64,000 nucleotides of DNA from Phytophthora sp. 'mugwort' (taxonomy: Eukaryota > Oomycota > Peronosporomycetes > Peronosporales > Peronosporaceae), in assembly GCA_033558025.1 (NCBI GenBank), contig JAUCEF010000002.1:1550001-1614000 (forward strand), in the 5' to 3' direction. Both the position numbers and the translations under genes were made by a program. A model generated the notes under the pieces. That model saw only the letters and a program-made list of their open reading frames with translations, did not search any database and was not told the DNA's origin. How positions within the stretch are numbered: the stretch's first letter is position 1; each line of letters begins with the position of its first letter. Positions 13,118-25,245 of the stretch are shown here, piece after piece.

Positions 13118-13733
13118 CTCACCCCCTCTATCTTGATAGTTGCCTTTCTCCCTTCGAAATAATGGCACCCGAAGATATTTCAACCTCCTCGCAATCTTAT
13201 CGCCGTCTTCGACACTGTCACCGACGCGATCTTGCGTTGGTGCTATTCTTTCCACGGCGCACTTTCAATTCTGCGTCTCGGTTCTCGTGCTGCTTCCGTC
13301 AAACGCTACTGTCGTAGTTGCCCCGGTCTGCTGCCGCGCCAAAAATAACTCTAAGTCCTAGTGCTGCTGTCCGGCGCTCGTCCTGCTGCTTGCTACTCTT
13401 GCTGGGCTGCGTCAGTCGATAACGCTGCTGCTGCGGTTCGTGCTTGGCTGTGCCAACACTCGCTAATGCGAGGGCCTGAAGATGGCTCGAACTAAGCAAA
13501 CAGCAGTTAAGTCGACTGGGTGACGCGCACGGCGAGCGAGTCTTGCGAACCAAGCTCTCGGAAGACTGTTGTAGACGGTGCTACTGCAGAGCGCTGGCAC
13601 ATGTGATTGGTGACCAATCGTGTTGGTACAGCCGCACTTCGCGTCACTGACTCAACACGCTACCGAATGGAGTATATCGTCGGCCCGGGAAAAGTTGATG
13701 TCGCGTACACAGCGCGTTGGATTTTAATTCAGG

Positions 13734-14217
13734 ATGGTCGAAGAATATGTGTCGCTAGTCGACATTTTCAAATCCAACGGTGGTCCCTGGACATTCGCCG
13801 AGTATGTCGCGACTCGTTCGGATCCCTTTGCTCTTGCGATTGTTGACTCGGGCGATTGGAGGTGTGGCTTCCTCGTGCTCCAGCTGTCGTTAGAGTTCTC
13901 GGCGCTCCTGATTGGGTTCGGCGGATGCCATCGACGCTTTCTATCTGGAGCGTTCTGCTGCTGCCCGGTCGATTCTCATCGCTGGGGTACTGCGGAAAAC
14001 TTTGTTGCGATTTGTCCGGCGGCAAACCGGTAACAAACAACGACAGACCAATGTCACAGGAAATGCTGCGTGTTTTGGGCTTGAACAGCTCGTGCTCACC
14101 CCCCGGTGTGTATGTCTGTGCGGGCTATCATACGCCGCCGATTCGCCGCTCCACGCGTTCCTCATGGAGGTGACTATGGACGGCCGCTTCGCGTCCGACG
14201 AGGATGTGTTCCGCTAG
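13734..14217 (+). pseudogene. Antisense ORF between gypsy-1 pol and 3' LTR
   Basis: This plus-strand ORF lies in the 1.3 kb between the end of pol and the left LTR, so it is antisense to gypsy-1. It opens with an ATG at 13734, needs one frameshift near 13910, and then reads to a stop at 14217, about 160 residues in all. The early part has a Cys box (SGDWRCGF), and the C-terminal part a His box (SPLHAFLMEV), separated by an Ala/Arg-rich helix-like segment. The pair recalls the Cys and His boxes of OTU-like or papain-like cysteine peptidases, but that is inference from two short motifs. I cannot name a family. The composition looks coding and is unlike a shadow of pol, because it lies beyond the pol end. 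Confidence 0.5.
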
Positions 14218-14472
14218 CCTCTCGTCGACACTGCTTCCCATGGCTGGCTGGCATCCAATTCGTGCGCTGCTTGGCGCTTCGCCGACCGTAGCTTTTCGAT
14301 ACAACTCGACACTTCTGCGCTACACCAAGTATACACAATTTTGAGACTTCACCCCCTAAAAACGTTTTGTCTTGGACTTTGTAGCGTTATCTTGGACTTT
14401 GTATGCATAGAACTGTTATCTTGATCTTTGTATATCCATCCTCCGGTGCCGCTTACTTGCGGCGCCGTTTCG

Positions 14473-17400
14473 TTAGATCTTCCCTTCTGCTCTGCTTCGT
14501 ACACTTGAATCAGTTCTGTCACTTGATGGAGATTTCCAGCGGCTTCCACGTGAGCTTTTCCTCACCCACCCACCTAATGTGGTATTGTACGGCTTCGAGC
14601 CGCTCGCTCTCGCCGATGTTCGCTTCGACAATCTGTCCGATGGCGCCGTCGTGTAAGACAACTCCTGAGGGCGCGAAAGCCGAGTCGGGGTGTTGTACGG
14701 CTTGAGCGAGTCGAAGTTGTGCAGCTTGAGACCAGGCGGCAAGTGGATCTCATACGCATGTTTGTGGACTGTACACACGATAGAATACGGGCCGATCCAT
14801 TTGGGTCCGAGCTTCCGCGATTTGTGAAAGCCGGCGTGCGCTGTCCTAGTTCTTTGTACTCAGGTACACTTGATCACCGACCTTGAACACTTGTTCCGTT
14901 CTGCCACGGTCGTACACATCTGCCATACGCGCTTGAGCATCCTCCAAGGCGTCCTGACACTGGTGTAGAACGGCTTCTTGGTGCTCCATACATTTGACAC
15001 CGTGTCGTCTACCGTCACGGAAACCACGTCGGCTTAATGCCGCAACCGCTGTGAGCGAGTTATATGGATGTAGCTGGTGTTCACCTCGAAAGGGAACATC
15101 TTGATGCTTGAGTTAATGGCTGAATTGATCGCGAACTCCGTATTCGCAAGATGTACATCCCAGTCGTCCTGCCGTGGGGATACGAACAGCGAAGATATTC
15201 CTCGAGGGTACGGTTCGTCTGATCCTCCTGGCCGTCACCTTGGGCGCGGTACGCCACCATCATCTTCAGCTTTGTCCCGAAGTCCGCGAATACTTTGCTA
15301 CAACCCCCCGAAACAAACTTGGTGTCGCGGTCTAACACGATATCTTGTGGCATCCCATGCAGCTTCCCAATGTTGTCGATGAACAATGTCGTGACCTCTG
15401 CCGCTGAAACCTTCTTCGTTGTTGCGATGAAGTGTGCGCTGTTTGTCAGACAGTCAACAACAACCCAAATGGAATTACGTCCACGCTTCGTCACCGGTAG
15501 GTCCGTGATGAAATCCATTTAATAGGTCGCCATCGTTCATCAGGAATCTGTAGTGGCTCCATCACTCCACGTGTCTTCGTCAGCCGCGGTTTGTGGCGTC
15601 GACCGTCCTCGCAATCGGCGATGTACTGCTTGATCGTACGCACCATGCGCAGCCAGTACCAACCAACACGAAGCTTCAGATATGTCCGATCACCAGGATG
15701 TCCGTCGTGGTTGGAGTCGTGTACCTCAGTGATGATGCGATGCTTGAGGGTTACGATGCTTGGAACCAAAATTCATGGGTGTTCATCTATGGAGCCTTGG
15801 TACCAGATCAGGTTCTTCTCCTCAACGTACGGCCTGTACTGCTTCTCCGTTACACCTCAAACCGTCAATGGTTGTCCGCGCTTCTTGATCGCGCGCCGAT
15901 CTCACCGATTTTTGTTCCTTACTTAATCAGCTATTATACCCTTCATCAAATCATCGGTAGCTTGATCTCTGCAATATGTAAACAATAATTGTTTTCATTG
16001 AAGATGGGAACGAGCAAGTCGTGGAGCTCCTTCGCCTCTGGCTTGAGATCAGATCGTCTGCTCAGGGCGTCGGCGATACCATTTGAGCTCCAGGCAGATA
16101 TGCGAAGACTGGATGATACTCAAGAGAAGTCATACCATCCGGCAAGACGCCGATTCGACATCTTCTGCTGGAAATACCCTTCGAGAGACTAGTGATCTGC
16201 CTTAATCGTCACAGGTATGTCCAAACAATCGATCCGGACGCGGCCAACGCGTTGACGATCGCGAGTAACTCCTGTTGCTGGGTAGGTACTTCAGCTCAGG
16301 TGGCTTCATTTCCGACTCGTATACGCACTTGGGCGCTCAATTCCATCGATGATCTGAAAGAGCACACCCCCGACGGCAAAAGACTTGCGTCCGTCCGCAG
16401 GTGCATCTGCTGCGTGAAGTCCGGAAGTGTAACGCCGGCGTATCCACCAGCCGACGCTTCAACTCCTTGAATTTCTTCAGTTGTGCTGCGCTCAGCATAA
16501 TCTTCGATTTGCACTGGTTCTTCTTTTTCAACAGCGTAAACAGCGGCGCGGTCGACTCTGCGTATTGCTCGCAGAATCGTTGTACATATCCACTCAAACC
16601 GAGAAAACTGTGAAGCTGTTCTTGCGTCCGCGGGAAAGGCCAGTCCCGAATCGTTTGTAGCTTGTCCGGGTCGATGCGAACACCGTTCCGTCCCATGAAA
16701 TCACCAAGACACGGAATTTCTTCGGCACAGAACACACACTTTGAAAGCTTCACGTACAGCTTGTTCTACTTCAAAATCTCCAACACGTCACGCAAGGTTT
16801 GCAGATGCTCCTTGATGCCCTTTGACTTCGTGAACACATAGATGTCACCATAGAATCTGTGTGAGACCCTTGAAAAGCGATGATGTTAGCGATGCATCGT
16901 AGCTGGTGTGTTGCTGACTCCCATTGGTAACGCCAGGTACTTGTACAGACCGCTCGGTGCCTGGAAAGCGGTGTACTTGATGTGGTCCGTCCTCATCCGC
17001 AACTGGTAATGCGCTGACATCAGGTCCATGCACGATAATAGTAGGCTCCAGCCATGCTGTCAAAGACATTCTCCTTGCGCGTCATTGGTACACTCAGTCG
17101 GGCCGTGTTGTTGTTGAGGTACCGGTAGTCGTGGACGATACGCCGTCCCACAGGTTTGCGTACGCAGAATATCGGAGCCGCATGCGGGCTGATGCTTGGA
17201 CGAATGGGTCCCATAAATTCATTTCGCGTACCCACTTGTCGATCTCAGCATTTTGTTCTGGCGAGAGAAGCCACTGCTGTTTATACATCGTGGTGTTGGA
17301 GTCCTTCACGTCGATGCGGTGTTCAATGTTACGCTCCATCGGTAGCCCATCCGGTAATTCCGGCCTGAATACGTTGTCCTTGTACTCGGATAGGATACGC

Positions 17401-18107
17401 GGGGTTCGTCTGGAACGACTCCCAGCTTCTTCTTCGTATGTACTTCGTTTGGATTCCTTCCGAGTCAACTACTCTACTCCAAGAGTAAGCATTGCCTCTG
17501 CGTTAGCATTCTTCTTCTCTCTCTTCGGGAGTTTTTTCCACGTCTCCAGCTGGTCTTTCAGCGGCTTCGGCGCACCCTCCAACAGCGTTTCTGACACGAC
17601 AGCTCGACCGGACTCACGGCTTATAGTAAACGATCTTTCGCTGGCTACAGCTCGGCGAAGCCCGGAACCTATAGTCGGACTGCACTTCCCGTTTTGAGTT
17701 GAATTTCGGCTTCTGAGGCTCGAACTGAGGCGTTATTCTTGATGAAACGACGTTTCCAGTCGATAGCTCCACGAAGTACGGCATCCCGTGAACACAGTCG
17801 AACTCGTCAGGAATGTCGAATACAACGGCGACACACTGGTAGTTTGGAGCAGTCTAATCGAATGGTAAATCCTCACCAATTCCAGAATGGCTTCGCCAAT
17901 TTTGTTGTCTCCCAGTTTCACCTTGATTGTTCTATCCATGTACACGTGCGGCTTGAGGCCATTCTTCTTAGCTAGTTTACGTGACACGTACACAGTTGTA
18001 GCACCGCAATCTAACAGGAACTTGGCACTGAACTTGTTTTCATACTGCATCATGTCTCCATCCACAGAAAAACAATGGCGCGCGGTTGTAGCCAAGAGGG
18101 TCTTCAC
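14473..18107 (-). pseudogene. gypsy-1 pol (protease, RT, RNase H, integrase), broken
   Basis: In minus-strand order: an aspartic protease with FLLDCGATT near 18030 (the usual DSGA has become DCGA); reverse transcriptase from about 17470, with fingers and palm blocks such as PIFCVRKPVGRRIVHDYRYLN; the thumb-RNase H join near 16750-16500 (KCVFCAEEIPCLGDFMG, FLGLSGYVQRF); an RNase H start (LRTDAS); the integrase zinc region near 15770-15600; and an integrase core from about 15518 (MDFITDLPVTKRGRNSIWVV, LDRDTKF). A chromodomain-like end lies near 14560-14490. At least six frame breaks separate these blocks, and the catalytic YxDD region around 16850-17000 is not intact. The element would be inactive. 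Family assignment is clear from domain order. Confidence 0.85.
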
Positions 18108-18119
18108 GAAGCCGATTTA

Positions 18120-19056
18120 ACGTAGCCTCGTTTACGGTTAAGTCGTCTTCGCTAGCACTCATGTCAGGTCTCTCTTCTACTGGCGTAGCTGGTCGTTTCT
18201 CTGCTTGTCCTTCAGCTTCGGGCAGTCGCGCTCGAAGTGACCAGGTTTCTCGCAGTGGTAGCACACAGGACCTTCCTTAGTATGCTATGCGGGCGCGTAG
18301 TGACCAGGCTTGTACGAGCGTTTGCTGCACGGTTTCTTGGAACGAATCGACCTCGATGCTCCACGGAAATGCCGCTCACGTTCTGGTTTCTCGTGATGAG
18401 GTTTACTTTCACCACCGAAGTGGGATATCTCGTACTTGTAGCTTGGTCCACCGCCTCATTCAGTGCCATCGCGTGCTGCAAATTGAACTAGGCTTGCGTG
18501 GCGCGCTTGGGATCATCACAGTAGTAGCTGACTTGGTCCACGTCACTCATGTTCTCAACACGAAAGATAAGTGACGAGTACTTCAAGTTGTACGCTTCGA
18601 TGCCACCAACCTGGCGGAGTTGACGAAGCTTCTGGCGCAGCACTGCTTGATAGTGGAAGCTTTGAAGTGCGCAAAGACGTCATGGGTAACCGACCCCACG
18701 TCTTCCCCTTCGCGGGCGTCCTTGAGGCCCAGAACAGGAACCATCCAGATGCGGTCTCCTCCGTGGCGGTACCGGGAAGCGTGTCGTTGTTGTCCGTGGC
18801 ATCGTGGCCGTTGATGCGGCACAGCGTCTCCACTGGAAATAGCCACTGGCGCACGTCTTCAATGCGCTTTCCCTTCAGCTTGGGTAAGCCGCTCCGGAAG
18901 CGGGGCTTGGACTCGGGCGGTGGGCGCGACGCTTGGTTGTTGGCTTGGAGAGCCGTAGTATCGGCACGCAGCTGTGCGAGCTGTGCTTCCAGCTGTTTGC
19001 CTCCCTCCCTCCGCGGCTAGCGCGTCCATGTTGTTCTTGCGCGTCGCAGGGGCCAT
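18120..19056 (-). pseudogene. gypsy-1 gag with CCHC zinc knuckle, broken
   Basis: Starts at an ATG on the minus strand at 19056, just inside the 5' LTR. It begins MAPATRKNNMDALAAEGG, then a matrix/capsid-like region with several frame breaks (pieces at 18854-18555 and 18481-18212). Near 18260-18220 one frame reads CYHCEKPGHFERDC, the C-x2-C-x4-H-x4-C knuckle of retroelement nucleocapsid. No single frame spans the gene, so it is non-functional. It is the 5' gene of the element and precedes the protease. Confidence 0.75.
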
Positions 19057-19080
19057 GGTCGTCGAGTCTAGACCAACAAG

Positions 19081-19280
19081 TGCTATTAGTATATAAAACT
19101 GGCCCTTTGGATAGGAGAAGAGGAGACCGTCTTGGGGCTGACGGGGAGATTGCGAAAGTGCTGGTCTCCCCGACCAAGCTGCCCCCTGCCAAACACGTGG
19201 CTGAGGGAATCTCTGTATTTATCTATACCCATGCTAATCCGATGCACCACTAAACCGGTACCACTCACTAATCTCTTACA
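19081..19280 (-). repeat. 5' LTR of gypsy-1
   Basis: A 200-base repeat matching 12917-13117. On the minus strand it starts TGTAAGAGAT and ends TAATAGCA, followed by a TGG-containing stretch that may be the primer-binding site. An ATATAAAA run near 19090 lies at its downstream end in minus orientation. LTRs this short are at the low end for gypsy elements. Confidence 0.85.
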
Positions 19281-19389
19281 GTCTGCAGTTCGTGTCGCTG
19301 AGTGCACTTCGCTTGCCATTTTACAGCCGTCTTGGCAATGAGACGTGAAAAAGGAGTACTCGTCTGATCTTCGCTGTCGCTTTGTCTAG

Positions 19390-20340
19390 AAGTGGTGGAT
19401 GGACACCAGCACCCACAAGATAAGCAAGGAGTTGTTAATGCCACGCTGGAGTGCACGCACGATAATCAACCGCTTCATGGAAAACAGCCGCTGTCTGACG
19501 TCACCTCAGCCTGGCCGTCCTCGCCTTACCAATGTTCGCGAAGATCGTCGTATCCAGCGGGCTGTGGAGGCAAACCGCTTCATCAGTGTATCGACCGTCG
19601 CCGTCCACGTCTCGGACAACTCGGGAGAAGTGTATCGCCTAAACTGATTCGATCCCGTATTCGTGCTGTAGGACTACATGGCCGCTCGGCACGGAAGAAG
19701 ACGTTCCCTTCTCGTGCTCACCGACTCCAGTACGCCCTCAATTACAGGGATTGGTCGGAGACAACTGGAGAAACGTGGCCTTCTCCGATGAGACCTCAGG
19801 GTGGGTTGAACAGTACAACGGAAGGGTGTCGGTTTGGCGCCGATCCCACGAGGCTATTGACGACAAGTGTATGCTGCACATTCAAGCCCAGCCCCTAAGT
19901 CAATGACGGTGTGGGCCTCAATGACTGCTAATGGTGTAAGCACGATGCTTTTTTTTTGCGAAAAACGCGTAACGGCTACCTACAATCGCACTAGCATTTA
20001 GACTAAAAGGTTTTGGTTCTTGAAGACGAAACTATATTTGTACAGGGTAATGCTCGTGCGCATAGGGCGAAGGCGACTGGCTAAAAGTGCTTGAAGAGTT
20101 GAAGCTGAAGTCATTCGGGCACCAGCTCCAAAGTTCTGATCTGAATCCCATCAATAACCTTGGTTTGTGATGAAGCGGGAGTTGAGTCCCGATCCTGCAT
20201 CATTGTTTAAAAACTTGAATGAAGAACCTAATCAAGATATGAGTGAACATCGACATAATAGGTGAAGGTTGTACTCTGTCGATGCCAGCCTGTCCCGACT
20301 GTGCTACCGAGAACAACGAAAGCCACACCTCATATTAAAT
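19390..20340 (+). pseudogene. Tc1/mariner-type transposase remnant
   Basis: Pieces of a Tc1-family transposase lie in different plus-strand frames. The N-terminal helix-turn-helix region is at 19440-19600 (SARTIINRFMEN, GRPRLTNVREDRRIQRAV). A linker is at 19640-19750 (RSRIRAVGLHGRSARKK, RDWS). The catalytic-domain start reads FSDET in a third frame near 19780. A decayed end near 20120-20170 reads DLNPINNLW, matching the usual SPDLNPIENLW block. Several frameshifts and a low-complexity insertion make it inactive. It abuts the right LTR of gypsy-1, so one of the two may have landed beside or in the other. Confidence 0.7.
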
Positions 20341-20929
20341 TGTTCCAATAAAAGTATACTTGCTTTTTGTATTGAATTAAACTGGGTTTACTTTTGGGCG
20401 TTGACTTTGACCATATCGTGACGGTTCCGACATCCCTACACTTTCTGACAGTTACATAAATACTAAAAAAGGCGTGTCACAAATAAACTGCACTCTGTCC
20501 CTAAACCTACCCCCAAATGCTCGCGATGTTCGCTGGTGACAGAGCCCTAAGCCGGCGACGACTCGTACGCGAAGCCTCCGCTTGCCAGGAGGTCAATGCT
20601 GGGTACTGGGTAAAATAAAATCGCATATGCCGTGTGCGTAGTACGCGGATGGCATGCTTGCTTGCTCGCTGGCTTGGCATGATATCGGTCCTCAAATTGG
20701 TCCAATCAGAACACCTCATTTATCCTAGATACTTGAAATTTAATATATTGGCACACTGTCGGAATATTTGCACCATCTGACTTAACGTTTGTATGGTTCC
20801 CGCTTAAGGACTGTCGGAACGGTGAGGATATTCATCCATACCGTCTTTTAAAACAAACTTTATGAAAGCTGCGCACATATATATTGACGATATTCGTTTT
20901 GCTTGATATTGAACACGCTTTAACAGTAT
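20341..20929. other. Non-coding, repeat-derived spacer
   Basis: No coding signal is recognisable. The stretch 20739-20762 is an inverted near-copy of 3328-3348 (GACAGTG next to CCAATATATTAA), which suggests terminal repeats of a small non-autonomous element. I cannot define its other end. Confidence 0.4.
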
Positions 20930-21526
20930 CTAACGCGTCGAGCGATACCGTTTCGAGCTTCTCGATGTCGCTGATTTAATGATTTGTTTTGGTGGGCGTA
21001 AATTTTCTACACCCGAGGCATAAAACTTCTTCGGCAAGTGGCTAGTTGCTGAAGAAGCTGTTGCTGAAAGCAACAATGTATATTCTGGGAGGATTTCAAC
21101 CGCGCAACTTCTTGGAGGGCACAAGAGGGTTGTGGGACGTATTAGGTGGTCCGCCGCAGGCAGTGGACAAAATAGTCGAGCACTGGCGAGCGGCACGGCG
21201 CGCAAGAGCTCCAGTTCAGCGATGCGATCGTCCTCGGGTCACCCGCAGCGACCCTTTATGCGTGGCGTGGCGGTGTAGGAGCCGGAAATCTTGGCATTCT
21301 CGACAGCACCACGCCAGACCCGCCACACAGTGGCCACTGTGGAGGGGAAAAGCGGCTGCATCCTCGACGAAGACCCTTTTGGGACACCGGTCAAAGACAG
21401 CGTGACGGCGGCCTGCCCGCGCTCGCTGGCGAGCGTGTTACTTTTGGGCGTGGCACTCATGGTTGGGGTGGGTGCCTGTTTGGAAGGAGGTTGAGTGGTG
21501 CTGGGGACAAAGAAAAAATGGCTCAT
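20930..21526 (-). pseudogene. Possible transposase N-terminal remnant
   Basis: Two minus-strand reading frames (21526-21239, then 21205-20930) join with one frame change. The first reads through SSRMQPLFPSTVATVWRVW and a GRCG turn. The second begins ELELLRAVPLA. That layout resembles the N-terminal helix-turn-helix part of transposases common in oomycete genomes. There is no catalytic region, so this is a tentative call. Confidence 0.3.
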
Positions 21527-22669
21527 TGTTCACAGACTGCTGGCGTCGGGAAAGGAGATGCTGACGGATGAAATATTACGTCTGCTCGGCTTGTTTTGCC
21601 ATCCTGACCACTCATTTTGATTTGTTTTGCAGCAAAAACTCGGCGCCATCCAGCAACCTGCACCCCAGAGCTCGCAATCGGGGCAACTCCGGTTTACCCG
21701 CTCATCCGGGACACCCTCCCAGGCATTTTGGGTACCCACACGCACCCGACGGGTAAAATCATCAGGTACCACACCCGCATCATCGTAGTTGCCTATGATT
21801 GTTCTGGTCAGCTATGCAAATATTGAAGGAATGACGAGGACTCGAAATGCGTGAATTATATCAAAGAAGTTGTAATGGCGTTTAAGAAAAATATATCGTT
21901 GCAAATTCGTCTCGAACTCAGTCAAGTCCCTATTTGGTCGCACCGTTAAATGTCTTTCAACATGGATGGCTTCGGCGCGTTGCGGACTTTGGACATAACT
22001 GTGCCAGCACTAGAGAAGTTGCTTTCAGTCACTGCGCTGGCCGCAGGTATGCACAAAATCGATCTTGCAACGTGTGCCAACTTCGGGTACCGGTGGTGCT
22101 CCACCATTGCAACAGATTGAGGTTGGCTTTGGCTTCATTCTCAAGGTTGTTGAAGAAAGCTCTTCTTGTTCATTCAGGTAACAGGATGGTGGGTCTTCGT
22201 CCTCACTTTATCAGACGAGCAAAATCCGCTGCACCGACGATGATCGTTCCTGTTAAGGTTTGTTCTTACGAGAAGTTGGGTGAGGTCTGAGCAGTTCTGC
22301 ACCAGACGAACTGGTAATTGGCGCGCACATCATTAACTCAATTAAATGTTTCGGTCTTTTTTTAACATCAGTCGATGCAACACTGAACTTGACTAAACGG
22401 CGTTTTGCCATGGGTCTAGAAGAGTAGCCATCAAGTGACACAAGTGCAGCGACCACTTCGGGATTGAATATTTACCATTAATTTATTGATCGCAATGATA
22501 TCCTTGTTGTCTACAGGTAGAATATCAATTTACTGGGTGTCATCAATTCGGAGGTCCATCAAGCACAACACCTTGCATCTCATAAATCAACACGTTGCTT
22601 ATTTTTTCATTCGGATGATTAACGATACTGTGTCGTTCGTGCTCAAGCCTTCGATTTTGATTTTGAAGT
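21527..22669. other. Intergenic, nothing recognised
   Basis: Only short ORFs on both strands, without recognisable motifs, RNA genes or repeat structure beyond AT-rich patches. Confidence 0.45.
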
Positions 22670-24007
22670 GAGGTACATTGATTTCATTTAACTCTTTTAA
22701 CGCCATCTAATGCTGTGCCCGTTCCCTGCGATTTACAGTGCTCGGCAATCGGTCGGTTTGTGGATACACATGGTCCCGATCCGATTCCAAGGCTTACACT
22801 GAGCCCTTGCGACCCCGAAGGGTCTCCCTTTCTAACCGTATGCAGCCAATAGCGTACATCTGCCTTGGCGAGTCCAGAATTTATCATATCTCCTTCTGCA
22901 AATCGCCCCTTGTTGATCGGTCAAATCCAGGTTACGCTCTGTGCTGCATGCCGTCTGCATGGTCGTCCTTGTCATCTAATTGTGTTTCTTGGTCGGGCTG
23001 CCCATTCCCTCCCTTCCAGTGCGTCTGTGAGCCTCCGCCCTTGCCAAAACACGTCCGCGAGCCGTCTCGCTTTGGGTGAGTTGCGGTGAACTTGTTGACG
23101 TATGACGCCCCTGTCGTCTCCTGCTATGTAAGCCTGGCGCCACCTCTATTATTTTTGCATGCCCGTAGCCCACCTAGCAACCCGATATGTGCCGCCAGAT
23201 GTGGCGACATCCGCGTCCCGTCATGCGTGCGTCCGCTCATGTAAACGACTTTGTGTGTGCCCGTGTTCAGGTTCACTTTCATCACAACAGAGCCGCTGGT
23301 CCCCATTCCCTGCGACACTGACGCACTCCCGGCGAAGAACACCACCGCGCACATTGCCTCCTGTCTGAGCTGGGATGCAGGGATCTCCCAGTTCCCGTCC
23401 AGTACTCTGCATATTGTCCTGCTTATATTCATGCTCAATTCCTCGGCCAGCGTCCTGCATATGTCATGCGCGATGTATGCGTGACTGTTTCCTAATCTGG
23501 CGGCCAGCCCCGCTTTATGATGACCTCCCGTGACATCATCGAGTGGGTCGAAATGTTCAATCCTCCATCTCCATACTGCTAAGAGATATTGTGCAGCCCC
23601 AATATTCCAACATTGCTCCGTTAGTATCTCAAAGCCTGCAAGCCTTCGGCGATGGCTGTGAAGAACTTGACTGCACCTTGTGGCAGTAGTTGGGGACCAG
23701 TTCCCGTTGGCCGACATGCAGCAGCCGCATGCATCGTTCTGCGAGGCTTTAGTCAACCACCCTCCAGCGGCATCGACAGCTCCCATTATATTAACATGCC
23801 CGATAATTGATGCCATCCAACACTGAGCATATCGAACAGCGCGTTTAATCGTGTGTGCCCGCCGAAACTGGACACTACAGCATCCTTAAATCTGGCTGAC
23901 GTTGACTTACGTGATTGTGCTATATTCTCGCAACCAGATGAACCTCTGCTGTCGCCAGCATTGCTGCCATCGGCAATCGCATTCAAGCCGTGAGCACCAT
24001 TGCGCAC
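22670..24007 (-). pseudogene. LINE remnant with RNase H domain (copy 1)
   Basis: Minus-strand frames from 24007 to 22670 carry the 3' part of a non-LTR retrotransposon. The upstream piece reads GGHTRLNALFDMLSVGWHQL. The long frame 23816-23124 ends in an RNase H-like segment: VVFFAGSASV (in intact enzymes FFDGSAR), NTGTHKVVYMSGRTH, then HIGLLGGLRACKNN, equivalent to the AEYxGLLxGLRA block. The first catalytic Asp is lost (FAG for FDG) and the AEY block reads AAH, so it is inactive. The 3' end is alignable with the second copy near 31220-31260 around the block AGGTACATT on the plus strand. Confidence 0.6.
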
Positions 24008-24546
24008 CGCCGGATAGCCTTTCGTTGGATGGAGATAGACGAGGCAACCAGAGGGAACGGTGGTATGTTTGCTAAAGCCGTAGGCACGGTTCCAACAATT
24101 TCAACTCTGCAACTCGCGGAGCAACCTGGCGAAGACCGTGACGAAACGGTATTGGATTTGGTGTCGAGCGTGATGCTGTTGCTGTCTCCGTACGTCAACC
24201 AGGTGGAACACGTCGTGCTAACACGAAGGTTGTCGGTGGACGAAGAAGACCCCAAATTCCGTGGGTGATGTGGCTGTATCTATTGGGGAAGTTAAGAATT
24301 TGAGTGTCTAGGAATGTTAGGTTGAAGTTCGAACTTGCGCTGCTGGTGCAATTGGCGGAAAAAATTTGGGGCAGCACAGAATCATATAACTCCAGAGTAT
24401 CTAGGCAAAATGCTCTCTGAATATCGATAAAATCACGCCTTGGTGGGCTTAGAGCTTAATGGAAGCACATCAGATTGTTCTGAGATCGCAACCGGGACAA
24501 AGCAGCACAGCGGCGCAAATCTCCTACACATCGAAACGGAAGTTTC

Positions 24547-25245
24547 CATTCATCTTTGCGAGCTATAGCGGGTTTTACCGACGGCTCTCTCGATAAAAAT
24601 GCGATTGTGAATATTGACGAAACCCACTTTATCGTGGATTTCGACAACGGAAAAACGTTGGGGGTTCTCGGGAAAAACGACGGTCAAGTATGCAGACGTT
24701 GTTTCCGGTGGAGAAGGGTAACGATCGTTGTTGTTTGTCGAGCGGGCCGAGTGCACGGATCCATCCCCCAATGATAATCTCCGCGAGTACCTAACAGAGA
24801 GAAGGGCGATGCGGGCCGACCCTCATGGGGGGCGCAGAAATACCACTTATATCGGCAACTGCTCAGGTCGTCTTCTGGCCGATGCATGTCGCGCCGAACT
24901 TGATTATGATTATCTCAGGCCTACAATTTCCCCCACTAAACGCGACGGACCTATACCAACCGGCGGACTCTTTTTTATTGCAAAGACCAAAGGCGATGAA
25001 ATGGAACGAACACAAAATTAAGTTGATGGAGGCCAAGTGCTGGCAGAATAATATTCAAAAAGACGGCGCGTGGTCTGGGAAGCTCCAAAACCGGGGAAAT
25101 AGATTAATTCTTCTACTTGCTGGTGATGCTGAAAGCCGTCAATTCCAAACAGGCAAACATGACAGCTCGCAAGGCAATGATTCGGTGCGGCTTATCCCTC
25201 GGACTTGACGGATCATGGTCTGTGGCTCAGTTGAATCCACACCTT
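24547..25245 (+). pseudogene. pogo-like DDE transposase remnant
   Basis: Plus-strand frames show the conserved pieces of a pogo-like DDE transposase. These are NIDETHFIVDFDNGKTLG near 24610, carrying the first Asp of the triad; a GNCSG block near 24860, equivalent to the DNCSGH second Asp but with Asp replaced; and LYQPADSFLLQ near 24950, equivalent to LCQPADSF. A tail near 25160-25240 reads ARKAMIRCGLSLGLDGSW. At least three frame changes occur, so it is inactive. It is a different copy and subfamily from the interrupted pogo gene at 40831-49757. Confidence 0.65.

Larger units (their letters stand above)
12917..19280 (-). mobile_element. Ty3/gypsy LTR retrotransposon, family 1, degenerate
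   Basis: Two direct repeats of about 200 bases (12917-13117, 19081-19280) bound a 6.4-kb element transcribed on the minus strand. Both LTRs start TG and end CA on the plus strand. Inside, in minus order, come a candidate primer-binding site next to the right LTR (TGG-containing, about 19060-19080), gag with a CCHC knuckle, protease, reverse transcriptase, RNase H, integrase with an HHCC-like region, and a chromodomain-like tail. A purine tract (minus strand, 13118-13136) abuts the left LTR. Protease-RT-RNase H-integrase order defines Ty3/gypsy. Frameshifts and stops run throughout, so this copy is dead. No matching target duplication is evident (GCTAG against GTCTG), so the ends have decayed or recombined. 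Confidence 0.85.
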
